Program-made: the position numbers and the translations under genes
Assembly (NCBI GenBank): GCA_032358255.1
Contig: JAULBX010026341.1
Coordinates: 1 to 49,441, forward strand
Length of the DNA: 49,441 nucleotides
From: Heterotrichella gracilis
Lineage: Eukaryota > Sar > Xanthophyceae > Tribonematales > Xanthonemataceae
Direction: 5' to 3'
The notes under the pieces: model-generated
The model's database searches: none
The model's input: only the letters and a program-made list of their open reading frames with translations
What the model was told of the DNA's origin: nothing
Shown here: one piece after another, positions 31,985-41,806 of the stretch
Position numbering within the stretch: position 1 is the stretch's first letter
How the letters are laid out: each line of letters begins with the position of its first letter

Positions 31985-34900
31985 TCACTGGCACACTGTG
32001 ACAGCTGGCTCTACTTTTCGCCCATTGCGCAACACCTCCCGCGTGTCCCAGTCCACCACAAATGGTTGCGCACCCCGCTCACCGCTGCGCAAGTAGTCCA
32101 CCGCTGCGTTGACCAGCAGGATGTGGCTGCGTGTGGCGTGGTGGGGCACCCAATAGGCGCCATGGCTGCACACAAAATTGATGCCACAGTTAAATCCTTG
32201 AATTTTGCTTGTTCAGTATGGAGCCCTTATTCACACGGTTTGCGTGTGGCTGTTTGTGACGGTTGCATTATCTACAGGCGGAGGCCGTGCATACCCCCTG
32301 CACACTGAACCAAGATTTTCTAGATAGGGCTCCAAAACGTCTCCCCAGGTGCACAATCCCCCGCAGGTTACCGTGAAACCCTGCACCGCACTGAGCCCAA
32401 CTCGTGATGCTCACCACCCATAGCCTGGGTACGTGCGCATGTCCTGCACCCCAAGCCCTAAAGCAGGGTTTTATGAATAGTACGGCAGAAATACCCCTGC
32501 ACCAATATGGTGTAACAAGGGGGGGGGAGGGACGCGTGCACCTCCTGCAACACCAAACCCTAATCTCCGCACCCTGCACCGCATTGCATCCACCCATTGA
32601 GTAAGTGCCCCAATAACCACAGTCAGGCGCATGCTTATCCCCTGCCCACGACACCTTAACTCCGCACCCCGCACCGCACTGCACCCACCTGTTGTGTATG
32701 TGTCCACACACCCACAACCTGGGGGGCGTGCGCATCCTCTGCACGCATTCCATCAGATCCGGGTCACCCACATGCTTGCCCCTGGTGAAGTCACCAAACC
32801 CTGCAAAATAAAATATGGTTTTCAGCAAACCTGTATACATGTTAGGTTGAGAAATAAACAAATGAGCTCACTTGCGTGCCTAGATTTTACACAAGTGAGC
32901 CACATTTTTCTGTCCTTTTTCAATCCCATATCTCTTTATTCGGTTTGATTTCCTTTGTTAATTTCTATCTCTTATATAACATTGACACAAGTGCGCAAGA
33001 TGATGTGCTCCCAGGCGTGGGCTCTAAACGCTGCCGAGGGCCTGATACCAATATTCTGCTTGCTTACTCAGGTTCACACCCACTCCAACCAACCAGACAC
33101 AAATGCCCTGAACCCTCAACCAGGCCCGGGGGCAGTCAGTCATGCGTACCATATGGCGGCCCGTGTGTGACCAAGATGTCGCAGGGCGCATGCATGGGCA
33201 GCACCGCCCGCCAGTGCGCAGCAGCTTCGTCCCTGTTGTAAAGCTGCGTGCATGGAATGGGTTGTCAGCAACAGTTCAAAACAAACATTCAAACCCTTTT
33301 ATGAAGCGCTGTGTTGAGTTTTCACTCCTTTTGGCATTGTGATGTGTAATAATATGTCCCAGCAGTGTAATTAGACTCGTTTTGGTGGGGGCTATGCGCA
33401 ATTGATATGCCGACTTATGCACGCCTTTGGCGTTCATTATCTTTACTTTTCTTTCATGGGCGCAAATCTACACAGCAGACCGGTGGCTGCATTGGAATAC
33501 AATGGCTCATGTGACTGTGCCACCATCCTCGGTATGTACATTGAACCTGCCTGGAATTTCCCACAGAAAGCCGGTGTGTTGGGGCTGGCAATCACGTTGA
33601 GCCTGCATGGCTGGGCAGAGGTGTGGCCCCTGCGCTTGCTGCACAGCGTCAGGGAGGTGGATTCGTTGACCAGCACACGAGCCGCTTTCCCCTGCAGTTA
33701 AGGCCACCACGTATGCGCCTCATTAAGGAAGAGGATGGCAGGTTTGCAAGATGAAGGGGTTAACCACTGTTTCGGCGGTGTGCGATTCATGTTGTAACCC
33801 TGTCGCAAATGGGACTAATTTGTGATGCTAAAGTGCATGTGAATCAAAACAACCACAGTTCCACTTCTCACCATGCTTTTCTTGATGAGGTTTGTCGTGA
33901 CTGATCCAGGCCAGAAGTCCATGTTCCTGCAGAAAGTAGCACCAATTATAAACAGGAAATGTATCTGAGCCTCACCTCAAGCAAATGACGTTTTGACTAG
34001 CAATATTGCATATGCATAGTGGCAAACTCCACCATGCCACCGTAACGATCAATTAATAATTTTATGTCTGAATTACTTGACCTGAATTTCATGATGCCTT
34101 GACGCTCAGATTCTTTATTTAATTGCAGACAATTGTATCTATTACAAGCTGCCCAGAAGCCCATGCAAATCCTATGCGCACAACTCATCCACATACCCGA
34201 AAGTCACCACTTTCTCTTTGTGGCCGAGCCCGCTCAGCCACTTCTTGAATGGCTTCATGTCACTCTCACTGTTGATGCCAATGTCACCCGCCACTATGAG
34301 CATGTCCCCTGCAGGGCCAATCTTAGTATTGGAAATCTAATGGCAGAATCTTAGAATCGGAAAATCCAATGGCAGACACTATAGTAAGATGGTAGGGAAT
34401 TAAAATAGTTTATGTAAGTTGCAGGGCCGGACCGACCTGTGAAAGTGGAATGCAACAGGCCCTTCCTCTTTTGTTCATTTTCCAACTTCAAAAAAATAAC
34501 CCGCCTTCGTGTACCTCTAGCAGGCCCATCCTCCTTTGTTTTGCAACTACAGGAAATTTTCATTTCATAACATTCACCCACCTTGCGGTACCTCCAGCAG
34601 GCCCTTCCTCTCATGCAGGTTGTGCATGTCGCTCACGCACACAATGCGAGCCCCACTGCCGCGAGGCTCTCCGCTTTGCAGAGACTGGGTTGGCATGGGT
34701 AGCATCGCGCTGGGATGAGGATGTGGCGGGCCCACAGAGGGACCCAGACGTGACACCCCGCCTGATGGCCCCATACATGGTGCGGGTGCCATCCCATCTG
34801 GTGGTCCCGCATACCCTGCGTGTGGTGCGCTGTGTAACAGGTTACCGCCGGGCTGGTCAGGGGTCCAGTCGGCTTCAAATTCAACCCAGCCTTGATTGTC

Positions 34901-36381
34901 ACAAGCGCTCGGTGGTGGAGCTGGGTTGGGCTGAGAAGGAGCAACGTCAGGCTGGAGAATGCTGTGTTGCTGCGGGGAGTGTTGTTGGTGCACGCCATTC
35001 TGAGACAGGAGGCTGGGACCATTCCATGCACTTGGTCCTGATGCAGAGATGGGCTGAGTGTGAGGTTCAAGGGAGCATGGTGGTGCGCTGTATGCTCTTG
35101 GCCATTCCCCGCTCTGCAACCCGTGCCGATGCTGCGCCTGGACCCCAAAGGGCTCTGATGGGGAAGGAGGGTGGCCGCCAGGGGGCGCTGCCTGGGCCTG
35201 ATGGATGAGCGGCGTTGTTGAGGGAGGGTTTGAGGGGTGACCACCGGATGGCATGGTACTGGGATGCTGTGCCTCATACGCCTGCTGCGCCCAGTAGCAA
35301 AGCTTTCGTTGGACTGTCCCCTGGGTTTGGACCGATCCCTGGGTTTGGCCTGGTCCCTGGGCTTGCTGACCTACTACTCCCATCCCTGATTGAGGTTGGC
35401 CCGGTGCAATGGCAGCTCCCGTGTTTGGTTCTGGGCCAACCCCACAGGGCGTCCCCTGAATATGCCCTGGGTTTTGCTGGCATGATGCTGCTCCATTGCT
35501 TGACCCTGGTTGGCCAGCTGCTCCTCCCAATGAGCTGCTTGCTGGAGGTTGCTGGTTCAATGGCCTGCGGAGAGCTGCAGCGGGTGGCGGCGTGCGCGCG
35601 ATTGCTGCCCAGGAGTGGGCACCTGCACCAAGAAGGGGAGGGGACATCGTTATAAAACAAATCAAATATTCTCCTAATTGAGTGATATTTAATTTTCCAC
35701 TAGGGCATGGGTGAGGAATACACAGCGTAGCGTAGGCAGCGTGAAGTTGTATTCAGGTGCAGCATTGCAGTCACTGAGGCAAATGCCCCATTGCAGCGTA
35801 CGATCCAGTCAATGGCAAATGAGAGATTGCTATTCACCGTCCTTACTTGATGATGGTGCACCCAGTGCAGCAGGCGCAGGCTCCGCAGACCCGCCCACAC
35901 TTGTGACAGAGCTGCCTTCTACAAAAATCTGCTGCTGCGCCTCTGCCTGACTCCCACTTGGTCCTGCTGGAACCTGCTGGTGCCCCCCTGCTCCTAGCTG
36001 CCTCTCCCCTGATGCTGGCTGAACTACCCCCAGTGCTGGCTGAATCTGCTGGTGTACCTCTGTCAATAGCAGACCAGGGATGCAGAGCTGCTCACCTTGT
36101 CCATCCAGGTACGCCTCGGGATGAAGTCCATCGGTGAGTCCAGAGGCAGGGGGTGCCGGAGGGGGTCGAGAGGTAGGTACTGGAGTGGGTTCAGGAGGAG
36201 GGCCTGGGTCAACATGGGGCTGTACGGCAATCCCTGCCTCACCAGAATACGGCGTAGAGGAATGCAAGGGGTGCATGGTGATGGCATGGCTGTCCTGAGG
36301 AGGGTGGATGGGCGCAGAAGCGTGCTGGAGAGGGTGGAAGGGCCCTGTCTGCGGAGCAGTGCCTGCAGGGGCATGGTTCAC
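31985..36381 (-). CDS. calcineurin-like metallophosphoesterase (MPPED type) with Pro/Gln-rich N-terminus
   Basis: Predicted metal-dependent phosphoesterase of the MPPED1/2-like branch; substrate unknown. Exons (minus) in consistent phase: open frame from 36381 to 35847, then 35622-34582, 34308-34197, 33926-33872, 33691-33551, 33243-33150, 32800-32689, 32165-31985, about 756 codons. The first ~500 residues are Pro/Gln/Gly/Ser-rich and probably disordered. The catalytic domain then shows the family blocks in order: IVCVSDMHNLHER, GDMLIVAGDIG, a GN-block, LNVIASPNTPAF, CDILVTHGPPYG and WVCGHIHN. The usual GNHD/GNHE box reads GNMD, so the catalytic His is missing. Exon 33691-33551 joins best through a GC-AG intron (CAG/GCAGGT). 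The true start is unresolved: upstream of 36381 the frame closes without an ATG, so an upstream exon is likely. Confidence 0.82.
32385..32650. repeat. donor-edge copies of the phosphoesterase GHIH exon
   Basis: Segments at about 32588-32650 and 32385-32450 repeat the end of exon 32800-32689 (CACCCA..., CCACA, GCGCATG blocks) and its donor side. They lie downstream in sense, offset about 95 and then 196 bp. Confidence 0.7.
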
Positions 36382-36686
36382 ACTGAGAGGGCTTGCATCG
36401 AAGAGTCACTCATGTCATCACCGTGAAGATGCCTTAGCATGCAAGCACGCTGAGCACCGCAGTGTCTCTCCCCGCTGGCACCGGTGCAAAGTGACTCACC
36501 AGCAGTACCAAATCAGGACACACCAGGAGTTGCATTTGCCCTGTGATTTCTGGAGTGTACCTGACGCAACCAGTGTACACAGTCTCCAAGCAAAGGGTTA
36601 TGTGTATTATGTTGTTGTTGCCAGACTCTGAGTAGCCCTACTAAGGACTAGTAAGACGTGGTGACTCTTTACGGTTGAACCCTAAA

Positions 36687-36956
36687 CTAGGGTGACCTAC
36701 TTTGAGACCCAATGTGGCTTGGCGTGTTGAAGCCTTCATGGTGGGGACTTGGGCCTGTTTGATTGATATGACTGGCAGCGCTTCCCATCTGAAGTAGTGT
36801 GAGCGGCCTGTTGTCGTCCCTTATGCGCTTGCTTGGGCGCTTGTTACGTTTTTTCCTGGACTTGCCCATGTTGTCAATAATGAAGTCGGAAACCGATCGA
36901 CACACCTGGGATATCGCTGCTATCACGCCGTGAATTAGACCGCTCAGCATACGCAT
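36687..36956 (-). CDS. possible 5' exon (basic, 89 codons)
   Basis: A minus-strand ATG frame starting MRMLSGLIHGVIAAIS, then a strongly basic stretch (GKSRKKRNKRPSKRIRDD) that looks like a nuclear localisation signal, then a His/Pro/Ser-rich end. A donor (CAAA/GTAGGT) lies near 36697 before the stop. It sits upstream of the phosphoesterase in the same orientation and could be its missing first exon, but its phase (1) does not match the acceptor I see at about 36383, so an intermediate exon or a different gene is needed. Confidence 0.3.
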   Translation of the reverse strand: MRMLSGLIHGVIAAISQVCRSVSDFIIDNMGKSRKKRNKRPSKRIRDDNRPLTLLQMGSAASHINQTGPSPHHEGFNTPSHIGSQSRSP

Positions 36957-37546
36957 GCTGACAAACGTAAGGGCTGTTCAAGTGGTTCAAGGTATGTTTG
37001 CGACATGCATGAATATATCCGAACCCACTTAGAGTAAGCAGGCCTCTTTTGGAGAAGAACAGTAGCTATGAATAGACTCTGCGTCGTACGGTACTATCAC
37101 ACTGTGCATCTCATTGAGACTCATACGCATGCTCGCCCATGGATATGTAGCGGCTGTAAGTAGCCTGCAGGGCTGTACCTTATCTCACGATAGCCGGTTT
37201 TTGCAGCTAGTCCAGGTCTGTCAAGGGCCAGTGCCATGTGACACGGTGTGAATCGTCAAGGAGGTACACCCTAAACGCTTTCGCGCTATGTCCGTGCCAA
37301 CACGGGCAACACTGTTGTCATCTTGTACGTTAGTAAGCCTCACAGTTGCAAATGGACCTTTCAAGGTACCAGGTGCACATTGTAGCACATCCTGCATCTG
37401 GTACCTTGATGGACTTGGTGCATGGACCAGTCCTGTACCGTACCATGTCACAGCGGCTGGGCCAGAATACCACTTGGTCGAACTAGGAGGGATCAAGATC
37501 ACAGACTAGCCCACATGCCATGATGTGAGCGCCCGAATGCTGCGGC

Positions 37547-39885
37547 ATGATGCCAGCACCAACAGTGCTGGCCCTGCGGCAGATGGGCCACCATAAATAC
37601 CTCGATAGTACAGACTGTCACACACTCTCAAGTTGTTTGCCGTTGACACCTCCACGCCAAAGACAGTCTTGCGTTGCTGCCATCGACACCCGATCTGGAG
37701 TTGAGAAAGGCGCTTTCACTAGCTTTTCGGCCGTCAAAGGCGAGTTATTTAGGCGCTTGCTTGACAGTCCTGCAGTAGTCGTTGTGGCTGGTTGTGGTGT
37801 CCAGGTGCGAGCCAGTGCCCTTAGCCTGCGCGTTCCGATTCTTCTTTCTTTGGTAAGATAAAATGTTCAATGTGCAGAGTTCACAAATGTACACATGCAT
37901 CTATATACGTCATAAGACATTTATTTGTTTGTAAATTAAGTGTGACAAATTCCAGCAGTCACTGTGGTCACCCTGTGGTCACCCAATGCCTAGCATCATA
38001 ATCCTGAGGTAAGTACTTCATTGAAACTCTTCAATTGTCTCATTATTGCTATTTGGCTCCCAGGAACATACAATGCCGCTGCTCACCCGTCCTCCAAATG
38101 GCGAGTCAGGCACCTACTTGGATGTCTCCGCTCCTGACCACCCTGCGCTTGCAATATGCTCCAAGCTGGGGAAATCCTTCGACATACAGACAGAGAAGAT
38201 GCACGTGTGCTGTTTGTCAGACAAAATCGCAGCTGGCAAGAACTACTATGGCATGGTAAGCGCCTATGATATACCTATACTTCCTTACATGGGTTCCAGC
38301 GATGCAGATAAAGTAGCAGTCTTTCCTCCATGCCTTGCGTCAATCAGCCCCATCCTGGCACTGCTTATACCATGTCTATATTCACTTAATAATCCATGGT
38401 ATCATAAGCGCTGATGGTGCCAGCGCTGCATTATTACATATGGCCAGGGCTGTTCATGTGGCTGGGTGTTGGCTCCCTACAGCGCGCTGCCCTATGTCCT
38501 ACCAACCACAACAACACAATACATTATCAACAAAAATGCATATTATAAGGATTTCATTTTTGAAAAGGCATCCCTGTCTTGTTTGCTGTGGCAGGCCATG
38601 GACTGACGCAGTGCACTGCCCAGCTGTACGTTGTATAATATTTATTATTCATTCAACAATCATCAATTAAGTTAGTAATACCGGATATATGCATGCACAC
38701 ACATTTTGATACAGTGTTTGTTACTACGTGTTTGGGCATTCTGACTTATTCTCTACCTGTCAAATGCCATACACGTTCACACCGCGCAAGGTATTGCAAG
38801 CAGGGCCTAAAATATACACACTTGAAAATGCAGGTGTTTTGGTCGGTAGGAGGCGAGACTGACTTCCGTCTGCCCAACACGGCCCATGGGACCAAGCATG
38901 GCAAAGCTGGCTACATCATCCTCACGGACTCTGAAAACCTTGCCATTGGATCCTCGGCCGTTGGCCACAGTGTCCTCTTCCAGCACCACTTTGGCAAGGG
39001 GACATCCATCAGAGATGTTGTGGCATCGGGGTTTGCATTCAAGGATGGAGAGTGGAGGTGGAACTCGTCCACCTTCAATGGAGGGTCCAATGGTAGGACT
39101 GCATTTTTGCAACTTGGCCCTTCCCACTTTTGCACCGTTAGCAGCCACAGTTTGGCTTGAAATAAATCTCATAAATATAAGCAGGGTGCACAGCGTTACC
39201 TCCCACTGCTGTGTAGTGCGACACTCACACGGCATTTTCTTGCAGCAAGATGAGATGCTGCGTGGCACTGCTAGTGGCGATTGCTTGAACGTTATTTGTA
39301 AAGCCTTTGTGCTACAAATTCTGTTTAGGGTCGTGCTACACTTTGCTACCTTGTATACAGCATAATTGCCGTTTCACAGTTGCCACGCCACCAGGCTCAG
39401 TCCGCACTCATTCCACTTATTGCCTGACTTCTGGGACAAGCCGACGTTTGTGCAAGGATTGATGTTTAACTGCATGGATTCCAGGTTCACTGATCTGCAG
39501 ATCATTTTGGGAGTGCATCAGTACCAGGGCCCAAGTTGTAACACTGATGGAACATGAACATAAAATGACCCTGAAAACACAAATGGCATCGTCGCTCACT
39601 TATCAACAGTGCCCCATGCTATGCATGTTTCACTCCATGGTCTGGGATGGATGTGCAGGTGCCCTTGCTCGGGAGTACAAATCGGGAGGCAGGGCCATGG
39701 ACCTGGCTGAGATGCTGTGTGTGCGCGCCATGATTGAGGCGTGGCGCCAGCTGGGGTCTGCCACTGCCAGCATCAGGGCGCTCATGCCCAGGATGATGGC
39801 CCTGCTCAAGCTGGAGTTTGTGGAAGCAGCTGTGGACAAGCGCGTGATGCTGGAGCTGGAGACGGCAGTGGCGCAGGCCTGTTGA
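37547..39885 (+). CDS. four-exon gene of unknown function
   Basis: I do not recognise the family. Exons 37547-37852, 38064-38255, 38834-39092 and 39659-39885 have good GT-AG borders and join in phase 0, 0 and 1 to give 327 aa. Exon 2 reads PPNGESGTYLDVSAP and DIQTEKMHVCCLSDKIAAG. Exon 3 is aromatic/Gly-rich (VFWSVGGETDF, FQHHFGKGTSIRDVV, FKDGEWRWNSSTFNGG). Exon 4 is a likely amphipathic helical tail (MIEAWRQLGS, LLKLEFVEAAVDKRVMLELE). There is no clear signal peptide or membrane span. The start is the weakest part: exon 1 opens with two Met codons but its composition is less convincing. An extra exon around 39380-39490 (FHLLPDFWDKPTFVQG in another phase) cannot be excluded. Confidence 0.5.
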
Positions 39886-41806
39886 AGCTGTTCAATGGCT
39901 TGGAGGATGGCTCTGGAGGGCTCATGGGGTTGGTTTGCAGCGCTGGACGGTCATCACTGGCTGGTCACCACTGACTGAGCGGTTGTGATGTCAATGGGCC
40001 AATGCATATTGAGCAGGCAAGAGAGGATCATGAAGTCTGTTGCCAATGGGCTGACGTCAGATCATTGCAAGCTTTGCCATTGCTCTACTGATTGCAGCTA
40101 CAATCAATGAGGTGGAGCTGTGCGTACTGGGGGTGCATTCCCAGCTGTTATACTATGACCCATGCGGCGGGCTGCATGAGCTTGACACTTTGTCAATAGC
40201 TGAGACAGCCCCCATTTGAATTAATTTTCTTCCAGGTTGTGCACGCTAGCCCCGTACTATAATTGTATCATATTCAGCGTTGGATTGTCAAAATGACTCT
40301 TGTGTTCAACACAACTTGGCAAGTATCGTTGTTTGGGATTTTTGAGCAACATTGCTTATCCCATGGAAACATGTTTATTTCCGTGCACTAAGCATACTCG
40401 CAAATTGTAACATAAAGTAATGATTGGCGAACGGGCCAGCAGTGGCAATTGCAGTTGCAGTACTGTAATGGAGTTCAGACTTTGAGGGTGCAGTTTGTTA
40501 ACGACAGAATATTCCAACAAATGCCATGAAGTTTCTCCTATGGCTTGAATTACAGCTTCGCCCTGAGCACGGCATGCACAAGAGGCCACTCCTGATGGCT
40601 GCTGCTGCACATGCCCAGTGTACAACACATGCAATCCCCTGGCGTTTGGTGTTATGGATACAGCCACCATGGCATCATTGTCACTGTCAGTGTCAAAGTC
40701 ACAGATATATGGGAAGGATGAGCATAAGGCTACTGGTATTGAGATGGCACAAGCATGGCCTACATTACTGCTATTAAACGTGAGTACTGAACTGGCAAGT
40801 CAAGTGGTTATTCTGGGAGAATGGTGCATGTCTTGTACCTTGCCCAATACTGGATATACATGTGTACGTGGTCCACGCTGAGGGTGAAAGCTGACAGACT
40901 AGACAGATGTGGAAGCATCAAAACTTGACATTAATGCACTTTGCCAGCTACGTGCAACCACAAGGCAATAACTGGAAGTTCGGCATTCATTCATTGTGAA
41001 AACATTTCTGTGCAACATGAACGTGGACAGTGTTTTGTTTTTCTTGCCCAAGGTCTTAAAAATATATCTGCTGCTGCCAGTACATTTTGCAGATATATTT
41101 TCCTTTGCTCAGGTGTTTACCTCATTTTATGGACAGCTAGGGTCTAGCACGCAGTTTAGGGTTTCCCTCACGCACATTGAAAAGGAATATATTATTCTAT
41201 CCAGTCTGCAGGGAAGTGGGTTACATCTATGGTTGAACGTTGAATAGACTGGAAGTACAATACTGTTGAACGTAGGTCAGAAAGTGTTGGTGCAAGTGCC
41301 TGGCAAGTGCTAACAAAGTGCTACCATGCCGGTCTCTGCAATGGGGGATTGAACTACCTTTTATGAGTGTGCACTTCTGTTTCTCAGGCCGGTTTTATTG
41401 TTTGTAGCTTTTGGTGACCTGTAATACCACTGAGTGTCGCTTTCTTGCCAAGGCCGGGGCTGCTCTAGAGAGCTGCCTACAAGCTGCCAGTAGGATTTTC
41501 TGCACAGGTATGGTGCTGACCCTAATTGCAGCTGTATTGTCCACTTCGTAGTAAACGGTTATCTCACTGATGCATTGCAAATCAGACAGCGTCTTTAATG
41601 GTGTTGCAGCGTTTCGTGCCTGGCCCTCATCCTTGACATACGCATGCATGCATTATACATGCCCACTGCTGTGGCCGCCTTGCCCTTTCTCCAACACGCC
41701 TGCCACCTTACCACACTTGTTATGAAATCATGCTATAACTACTCCACCTGCACAGGTCACGAGTGGGTCAGGGGTCAGCGCCTGGTTAACCCTCGCCCGA
41801 GCCACA
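39886..41806. other. spacer upstream of the F-box pair
   Basis: AT-richer DNA with short open frames only. The longest plausible one is minus-strand 41649-41395 (84 codons, no recognised family). An alternating GCATGCATGCATTAT run occurs at 41643-41656, matched by a similar run upstream of the second F-box gene. Confidence 0.4.

Noticed and set aside
34450-35208. Plus-strand open frame of about 250 codons
   Set aside because: Antisense to the Pro/Gln-rich exon of the phosphoesterase, whose minus-strand frame continues into conserved catalytic motifs.
39366-39557. Extra exon of the unknown gene (FHLLPDFWDKPTFVQG)
   Set aside because: Its frame requires phase 2, but the preceding exon ends in phase 1; the phase-compatible frame stops early. 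Left as an open possibility only.
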